Assembly (NCBI GenBank): GCA_905221115.1
Contig: CAJNBX010000010.1
Coordinates: forward strand, 1-58,448
Length of the DNA: 58,448 nucleotides
From: a bacterium
GTDB lineage: Bacteria > Bacillota > Bacilli > Lactobacillales > Streptococcaceae
Direction: 5' to 3'
Part shown: positions 27,987 to 38,502 of the stretch, one piece after another
Position numbering within the stretch: the stretch's first letter is position 1
Layout of the letters: each line of letters begins with the position of its first letter
Notes under the pieces: model-generated
What the model was told of the DNA's origin: nothing
What the model saw: only the letters and a program-made list of their open reading frames with translations
Databases searched by the model: none
Translations under genes and position numbers: made by a program

Positions 27987-29471
27987 TTCTAAACGACCAT
28001 CTTGACGATAGGCGATATCTGGTTGCCAAGTCCATTTGGCACCGAATTTTTCAAGTAAGTCAAAGCTTGCTTGAGGTCCCATGCTTCCAGCTTTATAGTC
28101 ATGAAGTGGGGCACCATTTTCAGCCCAGAGTTCTTCGATACGGTCAATCAATTTCCATGACGCACCAACTTCATCCCAGTGGCTAAAGTTAGTTGAGTTG
28201 TTGTTTAGGACATCATAAATCAATTTCTCGTATGGTTCTGGAGAAGCACCAGTTGCGGTCGCATCTGTACGGTAATCAAGTGAGTTTGGAGCCAAGTTAA
28301 ATTCTTCTCCTACTTGCTTCCCATTTAGGCTAAGAGAGAAGCCTTCTGTTGGTTGGATATAGATTGTCAAGATGTTTGGAGCAAGTGGTTCTCCAAAGAT
28401 AGAGTCCATTTGTTTAAAGACGATGTTGACATGAGTTCCTTTTTCAGTCAGTCGTTTACCTGTACGGAAGAAGAAAGGAACACCACGGAATCGATCGCTG
28501 TTTACAAAGAAGGCACCAGATGCAAAGGTTTCAGTTGTTGATTCTGGATTTACATTTGGCTCGCTACGATAAGAGATGTATTTCATGCCATCAATCTTAC
28601 CAGAACGGTATTGCCCACGGATAAAGTGTTCTTTAAGCTCTTCATCAGTTGGATGATAGAGGTTTTTAAAGACCTTAATCTTTTCAGCACGAATTTCGTC
28701 CTTTGTGAAGCTGGCTGGCTTATCCATAGCAAGTAGGGATAGAAGTTGCAAAGTGTGGTTTTGTACCATGTCACGGAGGGCACCAGATTGGTCATAGTAG
28801 CCACCACGTTCTTCTACACCCAAGCGCTCTGCAAAGGTAATTTGAACATTGTCGATAAAATTCTTGTTCCAAACATTTTCAAAAATCAGGTTTGCAAAGC
28901 GAACTGCAAAGATGCTTTGGATCATTTCCTTACCAAGATAATGGTCGATACGGAAAATTTGTTCTTCGTCAAATGTTGCTAGGAGTTCGTCATTTAACTT
29001 GCTTGCAGTTGCGTAATCTGTACCAAATGGTTTTTCAACGATTAAGCGTTCAAAACCTTTACCATCCACAATGTTTTCAGACTTAAGGTGTTTGGCAATA
29101 GTTCCAAAGAACTGAGGTGCCATAGACAAGAAGAAGAGCTTGTTGTGTTCAGCTTGGTACTTGTCATTTAGTTCAGCCTGTAATTGACGCAAAGAAATGT
29201 AGTGTTCTGTATCATTGACATCATGACTTTGATAGTAGAAGTGACTAGCGAACTCTTGAGCCTGTTCGGTACTATCTGCCAAATCAAGGATCGATTCGAC
29301 GACAACAGATTCAAAATATTCCTTGCTCCAAGGACGACGGGCCGTTCCAATGACAGCAAAGTGCTCGGAAAGATTGCCGGATTTATATAGTCTAAAAAGG
29401 GAAGGGTAGAGCTTGCGTTTAGCCAGGTCTCCACTCGCACCGAAAATTGTAACAATAACCTTAGATGACAT
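27984..29471 (-). CDS. zwf: Zwf, glucose-6-phosphate 1-dehydrogenase
   Basis: First enzyme of the oxidative pentose phosphate route; it makes NADPH. The 495-residue protein has the NADP-binding GASGDLAKRKLYPSL near residue 11, the EKPFGTD segment, and the active-site motif RIDHYLGKE near 172. Length fits the family. It is transcribed alone, convergent with ftsY. The site before its ATG is weak (TTAGGTAG). Confidence 0.96.
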   Translation of the reverse strand: MSSKVIVTIFGASGDLAKRKLYPSLFRLYKSGNLSEHFAVIGTARRPWSKEYFESVVVESILDLADSTEQAQEFASHFYYQSHDVNDTEHYISLRQLQAELNDKYQAEHNKLFFLSMAPQFFGTIAKHLKSENIVDGKGFERLIVEKPFGTDYATASKLNDELLATFDEEQIFRIDHYLGKEMIQSIFAVRFANLIFENVWNKNFIDNVQITFAERLGVEERGGYYDQSGALRDMVQNHTLQLLSLLAMDKPASFTKDEIRAEKIKVFKNLYHPTDEELKEHFIRGQYRSGKIDGMKYISYRSEPNVNPESTTETFASGAFFVNSDRFRGVPFFFRTGKRLTEKGTHVNIVFKQMDSIFGEPLAPNILTIYIQPTEGFSLSLNGKQVGEEFNLAPNSLDYRTDATATGASPEPYEKLIYDVLNNNSTNFSHWDEVGASWKLIDRIEELWAENGAPLHDYKAGSMGPQASFDLLEKFGAKWTWQPDIAYRQDGRLE

Positions 29472-29585
29472 CTAGCTACCTAATTTCTATTTTTATTCCT
29501 AGTCTTGCTAGGTATGAGGAAATCTCATTTCATAAATTTAATTCTAACATAATTTTCCGAAAAATCAAAAAATCCAATACGAGAT

Positions 29586-29618
29586 AGAAAAAAACTGCAA
29601 GGAAATCCTTACAGTTTG
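29586..29618 (-). terminator. glnQ terminator
   Basis: Read on the minus strand: AAACTGTAAGG pairs with CCTTGCAGTTT around a short loop, followed by a T-run, just after the ABC ATPase gene. Confidence 0.82.
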
Positions 29619-29621
29619 AGT

Positions 29622-30362
29622 TTATACGTTTAAGACCTTGTCCAAGAACTCTTTCAGACGTGGGTGTTGTGGGTTGTCAAAGATTTGATCTGGTGTTCCG
29701 TCTTCTAGGAATTCACCGTCTGCAGTAAAGATAACGCGGTTGGCAACCTGACGGGCAAATCCCATCTCATGGGTTACGATAATCATGGTCATGCCTTGCT
29801 CAGCCAATTCCTTCATAACGTTTAGTACGTCTCCAACCATCTCAGGGTCAAGGGCAGAAGTTGGTTCATCAAAGAGCATGATATCAGGATTCATTGCTAG
29901 TCCACGAGCGATAGCTACACGTTGTTTTTGACCACCGGATAGGCTATCTGGGTTAGCATTAGCTTTATCTGCTAGTCCAACCTTTTCAAGCAACTCCATT
30001 CCCAATTTCTCAGCTTCTTCCTTAGTCATTAACTTGTGCTCAGTAGGAGCAAAAGTAATGTTGTCCAATACAGACATGTGTGGGAAAAGGTTGAAGTGTT
30101 GGAAAACCATTCCGATATTTTCACGGACGTGGTCAACATTGGTTGTTTTTTCAGTTAAGTCATAACCGTTCACAGTGATGTGACCACTAGTGACTTCTTC
30201 TAGAAGATTGAGGCTACGGAGGAAGGTTGACTTACCAGAACCTGAAGGACCGATGATACAAACAACATCTCCTTCATAGAACTTAGTCGTAATTCCTTTT
30301 AAAACTTCATTTTTTCCGTAGTTTTTGTGTAAATCATTTACATCAATTTTTAATTTTGCCAT
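29622..30362 (-). CDS. glnQ: GlnQ, amino-acid ABC transporter ATPase
   Basis: A 246-residue ATP-binding subunit of a polar amino-acid importer, most likely for glutamine/glutamate. It has Walker [10 protein letters not shown] near residue 37, the Q-loop FQHFNLFPH, signature LSGGQKQR near 143 and Walker [12 protein letters not shown] near 163. It starts at the last base of the permease gene, so both form one operon on the minus strand. Confidence 0.93.
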   Translation of the reverse strand: MAKLKIDVNDLHKNYGKNEVLKGITTKFYEGDVVCIIGPSGSGKSTFLRSLNLLEEVTSGHITVNGYDLTEKTTNVDHVRENIGMVFQHFNLFPHMSVLDNITFAPTEHKLMTKEEAEKLGMELLEKVGLADKANANPDSLSGGQKQRVAIARGLAMNPDIMLFDEPTSALDPEMVGDVLNVMKELAEQGMTMIIVTHEMGFARQVANRVIFTADGEFLEDGTPDQIFDNPQHPRLKEFLDKVLNV

Positions 30363-32527
30363 TAACGAATCCTCTTTTCTAAGCGTTTCGCTAGTCTAGT
30401 CAAAAGTGTGATAATTACAAGATAGAAGATGGCAAGGATTGCATACATCTTGAAGCTTTGGTAGTTACGGGCGATGATAATCTTACCAGTTTGGAAGAGT
30501 TCAACCAAACCGATAGCAGAAACGATGGTTGTATCTTTAAGTGCGATAACGAATTGGTTGACAAAGTTTGGCAACATCAATTTAGTTGCTTGTGGCAAGA
30601 TAATCTTACGCATGGTTTTTCCATAAGAGATCCCCAAGCTGCGGCTGGCTTCCATTTGTCCAACTGGAACGGCCTGAATACCACCACGAACGATCTCAGC
30701 GATATAAGCGGCTGCATTGAGCGATAGGGCAATGGTACCAGCTACAAAGTCGTTAATTGGACTTTGTTGTCCTGTGATAGACTCGATGAAGTTTGGAATT
30801 CCCCAGAAGATGAAGGCTGCAAGAATCATCAATGGAATACCACGGATAACGTCAACGAAAATCTCAGAAATCACACGAAGAGATTTATAGGGGCTAACGC
30901 TAAACATACCGAAGATAATCCCGATAACAATAGCAATAGCAAATGAGATAAGAGCTAGAGCAAGAGTGATACCAAGACCGCTAAGGAGTTGTTTGTAGTT
31001 GTTTTGAAGCAAGCCCCAGATAGTTGTTTCATCAATAGTGCTTGTTGAAGCAGTTGAAGATTCGCTAGCTAGGTATTTGTCAAGAATCTTTTGGAATTCT
31101 CCGTTTGCTTTAAGGTTTGCAAGTCCGTTATTGAACATTTCAATCAATTCTGGATTTGCTCCTTTTTTAACAGCAAAGGCTGTTTCACCGATTGGAGTTC
31201 CAGCGATTGGTGTCTTCAATTTTTGTCCTTGGCTGATAGAATATTTGAGAACAGGCTCATCATCCATAACGGCATCAATGGCACCAGTGTTTAAACTGTC
31301 ATACATTGACGAACCATCAGCGAAGGTTTTGATTTTGTAGCCGTATTTGCTTTGATTTTCTGTTAGGAAGGTTTGAGAAGCAGTTCCGTTTTTAACACCA
31401 ACTGTCTTCCCTTTTAGATCTTCATAAGAAGCAATGGTACTTGATTCTTTGACACCAAGGATAGTATTGGCAGTGTAGTAGGATTCTGAGAAATCAAAAG
31501 TTGCCTTACGAGCATCAGTGACAGACATACCAGCAATCATACCATCTGCTTGACCAGCTTGGACGGCACTGATAGCAGCATCGAAACCAGGGTTGGTGAT
31601 TTCAATTTCAAAACCTTGGTCTTTAGCGATTGCCTTAATCAATTCCATATCAATACCAGTGTATTGGTTGCTTGAATTTTGGAAAACAAAAGGTGCAAAA
31701 GAAGAATCGCTGGCAATGATGTATTTAGCTTTAACAGGAATAGCTTTTAAGCCTGCAAGAGTAGTTGTAGTTGGCACTGCTGAAGACGATGAAGCAGTCC
31801 ATTTCTTGATGATTTTATCAAGACTACCATCTTTTTTCATTTCAGCTAAGGCTTGGTTAAATTCAGTGACTAGGTGCTCGTATTTGCTTCCTTTTTTTAC
31901 ACCGAAAGCAAAACTTCCTACAGCTTCCCCATCCATTTCAATATGGAGGTCTTGACCTTGGTTAATAGCATACTCGATAACAGGTTTGTCATCCATCATA
32001 GCATCAATGGCACCAGCACTCAAGCTGTTGTTCATCAAATCACTAGTGTCAAATGTTTTAATAGTAAAGCCGTATTTATCTTTAATCGTTTCTAGGAAAC
32101 GTTGAGCGGCTGTTCCGTTTTTAACACCAACAGTTTTACCAGACAATTGGTCGTACTTGCTAATCTTGTGTGCCTTTGTAGTTGCAATGACAACTTTTGT
32201 GTCATAGTAAGTATCAGACATGGTGAAAACTTTTTCACGTTCTTTCGTCTTTGTCATCCCTGCCATGATAGCGTCAGCTTGACCAGCTTGAACCGCATTG
32301 ACCGCTGCGTCAAATCCAGGATAAGACATCTGAATGTTCCATCCTTTAATCTCAGCGACTTTGTTGATAATGTCAACATCAATTCCTTTATAAGTTTGAT
32401 CTGAATCTTTAAACTCAAAAGGTGCATAGGCGGTATCAGAAACAATCTTAATCGTCTCTGCTTTGGCAATACCTAATGAGAAAATTGGGAATAAAATTAG
32501 CAAAAATGCTAGAAATTTTTTCTTCAT
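30362..32527 (-). CDS. glnP: GlnP, fused double substrate-binding domain and permease
   Basis: A 721-residue transporter subunit with a signal peptide (about residues 1-23), two tandem solute-binding domains (about 24-247 and 265-495) and a permease with about five helices (from about 515). Both binding domains show parallel motifs, [15 protein letters not shown] and [15 protein letters not shown], so they came from duplication. This is the layout of lactococcal GlnP, which imports glutamine, glutamate and asparagine with GlnQ. The fusion anchors the binding domains at the outer membrane surface. Confidence 0.93.
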   Translation of the reverse strand: MKKKFLAFLLILFPIFSLGIAKAETIKIVSDTAYAPFEFKDSDQTYKGIDVDIINKVAEIKGWNIQMSYPGFDAAVNAVQAGQADAIMAGMTKTKEREKVFTMSDTYYDTKVVIATTKAHKISKYDQLSGKTVGVKNGTAAQRFLETIKDKYGFTIKTFDTSDLMNNSLSAGAIDAMMDDKPVIEYAINQGQDLHIEMDGEAVGSFAFGVKKGSKYEHLVTEFNQALAEMKKDGSLDKIIKKWTASSSSAVPTTTTLAGLKAIPVKAKYIIASDSSFAPFVFQNSSNQYTGIDMELIKAIAKDQGFEIEITNPGFDAAISAVQAGQADGMIAGMSVTDARKATFDFSESYYTANTILGVKESSTIASYEDLKGKTVGVKNGTASQTFLTENQSKYGYKIKTFADGSSMYDSLNTGAIDAVMDDEPVLKYSISQGQKLKTPIAGTPIGETAFAVKKGANPELIEMFNNGLANLKANGEFQKILDKYLASESSTASTSTIDETTIWGLLQNNYKQLLSGLGITLALALISFAIAIVIGIIFGMFSVSPYKSLRVISEIFVDVIRGIPLMILAAFIFWGIPNFIESITGQQSPINDFVAGTIALSLNAAAYIAEIVRGGIQAVPVGQMEASRSLGISYGKTMRKIILPQATKLMLPNFVNQFVIALKDTTIVSAIGLVELFQTGKIIIARNYQSFKMYAILAIFYLVIITLLTRLAKRLEKRIR

Positions 32528-32556
32528 TTTTAGTCTCCTTTTCCGAATATTTTCCC

Positions 32557-32565
32557 ATTATATCA
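32557..32565 (-). promoter_or_regulatory. glnPQ promoter, extended -10
   Basis: On the minus strand TGATATAAT, about 30 bases before the glnP start. The -35 is not evident. Confidence 0.6.
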
Positions 32566-32637
32566 GAAAAAGTAAAAAAAGGCAAATTTTTATAGTTTTG
32601 TGTTAGAAAATATAACATTGATTTTTTCTTTTCTTTC

Positions 32638-32665
32638 TTGAATTGCTACTATAAAGTGCTATAAT
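32638..32665 (+). promoter_or_regulatory. Promoter of the CPBP protease gene
   Basis: TTGAAT at 32638-32643, 16-base spacer, TATAAT at 32660-32665, 35 bases before the start. Confidence 0.65.
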
Positions 32666-32699
32666 AATAGTATATAATAGAAGAAAAGAGGACAGGGAT

Positions 32700-33653
32700 A
32701 TGAAGAACAAAAGAATATTTAAAGACTTCCAAGCTTCAAAAATGAGTTTAAACATTTACACAAGCCCCTTGTTAGCCTTTACTTTTGTCTTCATAGGAGA
32801 GTTTGTGGCTTATACTCTGTATGGTATTAGTTTGTTAGCTCTTATCGGACTTGCTAGAAATTTTGGAGAGACTGGTCAAGCTTTTGCTACCTACTTGCAG
32901 ACCTTGCAGCAGAGCTTGATGGATAAAACAAGTGACTTTCATTTAATTTTAGATTTACTGGCCTTTGGTTTTATACTCAACACTGTGTTCAGATGGACTA
33001 AAAAAGTTGAGAAAAGACCTATTCGAACTTTGGGTTTTTATAGAGAAAATTTCCTCAGCAGTCTTCTGAAAGGATTTGGCCTAGGTTTGGCACTTTTTCT
33101 TCTGACCTTGTTAGGTTTGGTGGCCTTGGGGCAATATCGTTTTGAGTCTATTCACTTAAATCCTTATTCTCTTATCTTTGTTGTCTTTACTATCCCATTT
33201 TGGATTTTACAGGGGACAACAGAAGAAGTGGTGTCCCGTGCTTGGCTCCTTCCCCAATTGGCCTCAAGAACCAATCTAAAACTAGCTGTTCTTATATCGA
33301 GCCTGTTCTTTACCCTGCTTCATGTGGGAAATTCTGGTCTCACCCCTCTATCTCTAGTGAATCTCTTCTTATTTGGAGTTGCCATGTCACTTTACCTCCT
33401 CAAAACCGATACAGTTTGGGGTGTTGCAGGTATTCATGGGGCTTGGAATTTTGCTCAGGGTAATCTCTTTGGGATTTTAGTTAGCGGTCAGCCGTCTGGG
33501 ACATCACTGATGACCTTTTTACCACAAGGCAATCAAGACTGGCTATCAGGTGGTTCTTTTGGGATTGAAGGTTCTATCATGACAAGTCTGGTTTTACTAC
33601 TGCTGATTGTCTATCTCGCTTATCAATTAAAGAAAGAAAATGAAAGGATGTGA
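32700..33653 (+). CDS. CPBP-family intramembrane metalloprotease
   Basis: A 317-residue membrane protein with about eight hydrophobic helices. The CPBP/Abi motifs are seen: TTEEVVSRAWL with the paired glutamates and arginine near residue 171, the LLHVGNSG histidine near 206 and GIHGAWNFAQG near 244. The family includes CAAX-prenyl proteases and bacteriocin self-immunity proteins. No bacteriocin gene lies nearby, so the substrate is unknown. Site AGAGGAC. Confidence 0.85.
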   Translation: MKNKRIFKDFQASKMSLNIYTSPLLAFTFVFIGEFVAYTLYGISLLALIGLARNFGETGQAFATYLQTLQQSLMDKTSDFHLILDLLAFGFILNTVFRWTKKVEKRPIRTLGFYRENFLSSLLKGFGLGLALFLLTLLGLVALGQYRFESIHLNPYSLIFVVFTIPFWILQGTTEEVVSRAWLLPQLASRTNLKLAVLISSLFFTLLHVGNSGLTPLSLVNLFLFGVAMSLYLLKTDTVWGVAGIHGAWNFAQGNLFGILVSGQPSGTSLMTFLPQGNQDWLSGGSFGIEGSIMTSLVLLLLIVYLAYQLKKENERM

Positions 33654-33674
33654 CTTCGGTCCGTCCTTTTCTTC
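33640..33674 (+). terminator. Terminator after the CPBP gene
   Basis: AAAGGA and GAC pair with GTC and TCCTTT around a TTCG loop, followed by a T-rich stretch. It overlaps the end of the coding region. Confidence 0.6.
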
Positions 33675-33729
33675 GTGAAAATGTTACAAGTATGCTAAAA
33701 TAGGAATAGCACATGGAGAGAGGATTCTT

Positions 33730-35718
33730 ATGATCAATCGCATTACAGACAATCAATTTAAACTAGTATCAAAATATCAACCATCAGGAGACCAACCACA
33801 AGCTATCGAGCAGTTGGTTGATAATATCGAAGGGGGAGAAAAAGCTCAGATTCTGATGGGGGCGACCGGAACAGGGAAGACCTATACCATGAGTCAGGTC
33901 ATTTCCAAAGTCAATAAACCAACTCTGGTTATTGCCCACAATAAAACTCTAGCAGGCCAGCTCTATGGGGAGTTTAAGGAATTTTTCCCTGAAAATGCAG
34001 TTGAGTACTTTGTGTCTTACTATGATTATTACCAGCCAGAAGCTTATGTCCCTTCCAGTGATACCTATATTGAAAAGGATAGTTCTGTCAATGACGAGAT
34101 TGACAAGCTCCGCCACTCAGCGACTTCGGCCCTTCTGGAGCGTAATGATGTTATTGTCGTGGCTTCAGTCTCTTGTATCTATGGTTTGGGTTCGCCCAAG
34201 GAATACGCTGATAGTGTCGTGAGTCTCCGTCCAGGTCTTGAAATTTCTCGTGATAAACTTTTGAATGACTTGGTCGATATTCAGTTTGAACGTAATGATA
34301 TTGATTTCCAACGCGGAAGATTTCGCGTTCGTGGGGATGTGGTAGAGATTTTCCCAGCTTCCCGTGATGAACACGCCTTTCGAGTAGAATTTTTTGGAGA
34401 CGAAATTGACCGTATTCGTGAGGTTGAGGCCCTGACTGGTCAGGTATTGGGAGAAGTGGATCATTTAGCGATTTTCCCAGCTACTCACTTTGTGACCAAT
34501 GACGACCACATGGAAGTTGCCATTGCAAAGATTCAAGCAGAATTAGAAGAGCAACTAGCTGTCTTTGAAAAGGAAGGCAAACTGCTAGAAGCTCAGCGTT
34601 TGAAACAACGGACAGAGTATGATATTGAGATGCTACGTGAGATGGGTTATACCAACGGTGTTGAGAACTACTCTCGTCACATGGATGGACGGAGCGAAGG
34701 AGAGCCTCCTTATACTCTCTTGGATTTCTTCCCAGATGATTTCTTGATTATGATTGATGAGAGCCACATGACCATGGGACAAATCAAGGGTATGTACAAT
34801 GGAGACCGTTCTCGTAAGGAAATGTTAGTAAATTACGGTTTCCGCTTGCCATCAGCTTTGGACAATCGACCTTTACGTCGTGAAGAGTTTGAAAGCCATG
34901 TGCACCAGATTGTTTACGTTTCAGCGACACCAGGTGACTATGAAAATGAACAGACCGAGACAGTTATTGAGCAAATCATTCGTCCGACAGGTCTTTTGGA
35001 TCCTGAGGTGGAAGTCCGTCCGACTATGGGACAGATTGATGACCTCCTAGGTGAAATCAATGCCCGTGTTGAAAAGAACGAACGAACCTTTATCACAACT
35101 TTGACCAAGAAAATGGCAGAAGATTTGACCGACTACTTCAAAGAAATGGGCATCAAGGTCAAGTACATGCACTCGGATATCAAGACCTTGGAGCGGACTG
35201 AGATTATCCGCGACTTGCGTTTAGGAGTCTTTGACGTCTTGGTCGGAATCAATCTCCTCCGTGAAGGGATTGACGTTCCTGAAGTGAGCCTCGTAGCTAT
35301 TCTTGATGCTGACAAGGAAGGATTCCTTCGAAACGAGCGTGGCCTAATCCAGACTATTGGACGTGCTGCCCGTAACAGCGAAGGCCATGTCATTATGTAC
35401 GCTGATACCATGACTCAGTCTATGCAACGTGCTATTGATGAAACGGCTCGTCGTCGGAAAATCCAGATGGCTTATAATGAAGAGCACGGTATTGTGCCTC
35501 AGACAATCAAGAAGGAAATCCGTGACCTGATTGCCGTGACCAAGGCAGTTGCTAAGGAAGAGGACAAGGAAATCGATATCAATAGCCTCAACAAACAAGA
35601 ACGTAAAGAACTGGTCAAGAAACTAGAAAAACAAATGCAAGAAGCCGTCGAAGTACTTGACTTTGAACTAGCAGAACAGATTCGTGATATGATGTTGGAA
35701 GTCAAGGCGTTGGATTAG
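33730..35718 (+). CDS. uvrB: UvrB, excinuclease ABC subunit B
   Basis: Damage-verifying helicase-like subunit of nucleotide excision repair. The 662-residue protein has Walker [12 protein letters not shown] near residue 43, the beta-hairpin segment [12 protein letters not shown] near 96, DESH near 342, helicase motif VI near 540 (QTIGRAARN) and a C-terminal UVR motif that contacts UvrC. Site GAGAGAGG. Followed by mutX after 22 bases, probably one transcript. Confidence 0.96.
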   Translation: MINRITDNQFKLVSKYQPSGDQPQAIEQLVDNIEGGEKAQILMGATGTGKTYTMSQVISKVNKPTLVIAHNKTLAGQLYGEFKEFFPENAVEYFVSYYDYYQPEAYVPSSDTYIEKDSSVNDEIDKLRHSATSALLERNDVIVVASVSCIYGLGSPKEYADSVVSLRPGLEISRDKLLNDLVDIQFERNDIDFQRGRFRVRGDVVEIFPASRDEHAFRVEFFGDEIDRIREVEALTGQVLGEVDHLAIFPATHFVTNDDHMEVAIAKIQAELEEQLAVFEKEGKLLEAQRLKQRTEYDIEMLREMGYTNGVENYSRHMDGRSEGEPPYTLLDFFPDDFLIMIDESHMTMGQIKGMYNGDRSRKEMLVNYGFRLPSALDNRPLRREEFESHVHQIVYVSATPGDYENEQTETVIEQIIRPTGLLDPEVEVRPTMGQIDDLLGEINARVEKNERTFITTLTKKMAEDLTDYFKEMGIKVKYMHSDIKTLERTEIIRDLRLGVFDVLVGINLLREGIDVPEVSLVAILDADKEGFLRNERGLIQTIGRAARNSEGHVIMYADTMTQSMQRAIDETARRRKIQMAYNEEHGIVPQTIKKEIRDLIAVTKAVAKEEDKEIDINSLNKQERKELVKKLEKQMQEAVEVLDFELAEQIRDMMLEVKALD

Positions 35719-35740
35719 AATATTACCTAAAGGAGAAAAT

Positions 35741-36208
35741 ATGTCCCGTTCCCAATTAACGATTTTAACAAATATTTGTCTGATTGAAGATCTCGAAACA
35801 CAGCGCGTGGTGATGCAGTATCGCTCTCCTGGAACCAATCGCTGGTCTGGTTATGCCTTTCCAGGAGGTCATGTAGAAAATGGTGAGGCTTTTGCGGAGT
35901 CTGTCATTCGTGAAATCTACGAAGAAACAGGGTTGACAATCCAAAATCCTCAACTTGTCGGCATTAAAAATTGGCCTCTGGATACAGGCGGGCGCTATAT
36001 CGTCTTTTGTTATAAGGCGACTGAGTTCTCTGGTACCCTTCGCTCTTCAGATGAAGGAGAAGTTTCTTGGGTGCAAAAAGACCAGATTCCAAACTTGGAT
36101 CTGGCCTATGATATGTTACCCTTGATGGAGATGATGGAAGCTCCGGACAAATCTGAATTTTTCTACCGTCACCGTACAGAAGATGGCTGGGAGAAAGAAA
36201 CTTTTTAG
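35741..36208 (+). CDS. mutX: MutX, Nudix hydrolase (8-oxo-dGTP pyrophosphohydrolase)
   Basis: Removes oxidised dGTP from the nucleotide pool and so prevents transversions. The 155-residue protein has a complete Nudix box starting GGHVENGEAF near residue 45 and ending REIYEETGL. Its last codons (RHRTEDGWEKETF) differ from the tail copy found downstream at 37288-37440, which reads more like the pneumococcal end. The 3' 153 bases are thus present twice, around an inserted gene. Site AAAGGAG. Confidence 0.92.
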   Translation: MSRSQLTILTNICLIEDLETQRVVMQYRSPGTNRWSGYAFPGGHVENGEAFAESVIREIYEETGLTIQNPQLVGIKNWPLDTGGRYIVFCYKATEFSGTLRSSDEGEVSWVQKDQIPNLDLAYDMLPLMEMMEAPDKSEFFYRHRTEDGWEKETF

Positions 36209-36318
36209 TTCTATGATTAGTTGATAGGTGTTATCTTTTAAAGTACGGTACTGAAATATAGGCTAAGTATGGCGGTGTAAGTCAACTGAATATTGCTAAA
36301 TTTCCTATCTATATCTTG

Positions 36319-36363
36319 AACAATCTCCATCTTCCATTCTGAAATCGGAGATTGTTTTGTTTT
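36319..36363 (+). terminator. Terminator between mutX and the methyltransferase
   Basis: AACAATCTCC (36319-36328) with GGAGATTGTT (36347-36356), loop of 18, then TTGTTTT. It lies within the inserted segment, so it arrived with it. Confidence 0.75.
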
Positions 36364-36371
36364 ATGGTATA
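36363..36371 (+). promoter_or_regulatory. Methyltransferase promoter
   Basis: Extended -10 TGGTATAAT directly after the terminator, about 30 bases before the start. The inserted gene thus has its own promoter. Confidence 0.65.
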
Positions 36372-36401
36372 ATCTTAAAATATGAAAGGAAGTACCAGAA
36401 A

Positions 36402-37169
36402 ATGGATGATAAAGTAATTGAACAATATAAAAGTCATGATAATCTTGATATTCGAGTAGAATTGCATAAGAAGTATTCAAAAAATAAATTGGGATTTAAT
36501 AATTGGATATTTTCTAACTACCAAATCACTGATGAAGTAAAGGTTCTAGAATTGGGATGTGGTACAGGAGAACTGTGGAAAAGTAATAGTGATTCTATAG
36601 ATAAAATGAAGCAGTTGGTTGTTACAGATTTTTCTAAAGATATGGTGAGAACAACGATATCAGTGATTGGAAATAGAGACAATGTTAACTATGAAATAAT
36701 GGATATTCAAAAGATTTCTTTTGAGGATGAAACGTTTGATATTGTTATTGCTAATATGCTTCTACATCATGTAAATGATATTCCTAAAGCGCTCTCTGAG
36801 GTGAATAGAGTCTTAAAAACAGGCGGAATTTTTTACTGTGCTACATTTGGTGAAAATGGAGTTGTAGATTATTTGGCAAGTTTATTTAAAGATGAGGTTA
36901 ATCAAGATTTGGAAAATAAAACTTTTACTTTACAAAATGGCAAAAGGTACCTGAGTAGGTATTTTAACTCTGTCGATACATTACTCTATGATGATGAGTT
37001 ACAGGTAACTAGCATAGATGATCTAGTTAAATACATCCAATCCTTTAAAGGAATTTCAGAAATAGGTTCGCTAGAAGAAAAAGTCATTCGTAAAAGATTG
37101 GAAGTACATTTTCATAAGGGTAAGTTAATTATTCCTAAAGAATATGGTATGTTTATTGCTCGAAAGTAA
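36402..37169 (+). CDS. Class I SAM-dependent methyltransferase, inserted
   Basis: A 255-residue methyltransferase of the Methyltransf_11 type. SAM-binding motif I is VLELGCGTGE (about residues 48-57), then VTDFSKDM, and motif IV/post IV DIVIANMLLHHV near 113, followed by RVLKTGGIFYC. The substrate cannot be told; small-molecule methylation is typical. ATG at 36402 has AAAGGAAG upstream; an earlier in-frame ATG at 36357 lies in the promoter. The gene is AT-richer than its neighbours and lies between an intact mutX and a second copy of the mutX 3' end, both signs of acquisition. Confidence 0.85.
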   Translation: MDDKVIEQYKSHDNLDIRVELHKKYSKNKLGFNNWIFSNYQITDEVKVLELGCGTGELWKSNSDSIDKMKQLVVTDFSKDMVRTTISVIGNRDNVNYEIMDIQKISFEDETFDIVIANMLLHHVNDIPKALSEVNRVLKTGGIFYCATFGENGVVDYLASLFKDEVNQDLENKTFTLQNGKRYLSRYFNSVDTLLYDDELQVTSIDDLVKYIQSFKGISEIGSLEEKVIRKRLEVHFHKGKLIIPKEYGMFIARK

Positions 37170-37287
37170 AATTAAGGGAACGAAATTGTGAAAAATTAAG
37201 GAGAAGCTTTTCAATATAAAATCAAGCGGATAGTCTTTAAAGCCTGCTATAGCGGATTCTATATATAAATCTCAATCTTTTGGATTT
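37170..37287. other. Non-coding remainder of the inserted segment
   Basis: 118 AT-rich bases between the methyltransferase stop and the repeated mutX end. I see no terminator, repeat or credible gene here; the frames are short and closed by stops. Confidence 0.6.
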
Positions 37288-37440
37288 GGAGAAGTTTCTT
37301 GGGTGCAAAAAGACCAGATTCCAAACTTGGATCTGGCCTATGATATGTTACCCTTGATGGAGATGATGGAAGCTTCGGACAAATCTGAATTTTTCTACCC
37401 TCGCCGTACAGATGATGGCTGGGAGAAGAAAATCTTCTAG
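37288..37440 (+). pseudogene. Duplicated 3' end of mutX
   Basis: 153 bases matching 36056-36208, the last 50 codons of mutX, including the stop. The first 90 or so bases are identical; by eye nine differences lie near the end, giving RRTDDGWEKKIF instead of RHRTEDGWEKETF. There is no start signal. Its stop codon overlaps that of the converging niaR gene, as expected for the original mutX end. It marks the right border of the inserted segment. Confidence 0.92.
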
Positions 37441-37952
37441 TCTTTTACTAAATAACCTAGCTGATCCAAGGCCTCCTCGATATAGTGGAGGTCTTGTTGT
37501 GTTTCGGCTTCGACTAGGTGGTAATGGACACCATCTGTTAATTCAGATAAAGGTCTAAAATCAGAATGCTCGACTTGTTCTAGAAAATGTTGAACATCTC
37601 TGCGACAAGACAGTTTAAGCAAGGTTTCGATTTCTCCATAAACGGGATGGTCAATCAAGGTATTTTGAACACGTCCACCATTATCAACGATAGCAAGGAG
37701 TTCTTGACCGATTTCTTCAACTTCATGTTTCACTTTGAAAAGTTTGTGAACATAAGGATTGGTTTCAATTTGCTTATAGATGTAGCCACGATTGGTGGAT
37801 AGGATAGGAGCGCCATCAGCTCTCAAAATTGCAATGTCCTGCACAATGACCTGACGTGTGACATGAAAATGTTCCGCTAAACTTTGGCCATTAAGGGCTT
37901 TAGGAGCTTCTTTCAAGACTTGGAGCAGGGCTTGTTTGCGATCTTTTGTCAT
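37437..37952 (-). CDS. niaR: NiaR, NAD-responsive transcription repressor
   Basis: A 171-residue regulator with an N-terminal winged helix-turn-helix (about residues 6-65: SLAEHFHVTRQVIVQDIAILR) and a C-terminal 3H domain with its conserved histidines (HPVYG, HYHL) that senses nicotinic acid. It represses niacin uptake and NAD-synthesis genes. It follows niaX by 11 bases in one operon, so it probably controls its own level through the operator upstream of niaX. Confidence 0.9.
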   Translation of the reverse strand: MTKDRKQALLQVLKEAPKALNGQSLAEHFHVTRQVIVQDIAILRADGAPILSTNRGYIYKQIETNPYVHKLFKVKHEVEEIGQELLAIVDNGGRVQNTLIDHPVYGEIETLLKLSCRRDVQHFLEQVEHSDFRPLSELTDGVHYHLVEAETQQDLHYIEEALDQLGYLVKD

Positions 37953-37963
37953 AGCTTTTCCTT

Positions 37964-38491
37964 TTAACGGCGTTTTCGAAGCACTTTATAGACAGCTAGT
38001 GCTAATGTATAGTCTACCATACTATGGATAATTGTACCAAATCCAACTAGTACAAATAGAACATAAAACATATTTTCTACATTGGTACCAGAAGTTGCGT
38101 AAAAAACGACACAGGCTAATACTTCAGCAAGGGCATGGACAAGTGCTAACACAAAGTTGAAAATCCAGGAAGCTTTTGGTTTATCTAGGGTATCGGGGAA
38201 TTTTTGTAGGTAAAGAGCCCCCAAAGTCCCAAAAAAGATATGGGAAAAAGCTCGAAAAACGATAACCATGGGATAGCCAGCCATCAAAAATCCAAAACTA
38301 GAGGCTAGAATGACAAAAACAGCCATCAAGGGCGATAAAAACATGGCAATAAAAATAGCGATGTGGCTTCCTAAAGTATAGGAAGCAGGTGGAATGACGA
38401 TTTTGAAAGGCATAACAATTGGAATCAAAATCGCAATAGCCGTTAAGAGGGCAGTCATTGTCATAAATTGTGTCTTTTTCCGTGTATTCAT
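37964..38491 (-). CDS. niaX: NiaX, niacin ECF transporter S component
   Basis: A 175-residue membrane protein with about six helices that binds niacin and works with the shared ECF energising module encoded elsewhere. It begins MNTRKKTQFMTMTAL, followed by the PIVMPFKIVIPPASYTLGSH segment. The ATG at 38491 has AAAGGAGA upstream; a longer frame to 38545 would run through the promoter and operator. Paired with niaR, as in pneumococcus. Confidence 0.88.
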   Translation of the reverse strand: MNTRKKTQFMTMTALLTAIAILIPIVMPFKIVIPPASYTLGSHIAIFIAMFLSPLMAVFVILASSFGFLMAGYPMVIVFRAFSHIFFGTLGALYLQKFPDTLDKPKASWIFNFVLALVHALAEVLACVVFYATSGTNVENMFYVLFVLVGFGTIIHSMVDYTLALAVYKVLRKRR

Positions 38492-38502
38492 AAGAATCTC
38501 CT

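Noticed and set aside
31038..32404. Plus-strand frames opposite glnP
   Set aside because: They follow the codon pattern of glnP on the other strand and have no start signals.
37170..37287. Remnant of an insertion sequence behind the methyltransferase
   Set aside because: No terminal inverted repeats or transposase frame can be seen.
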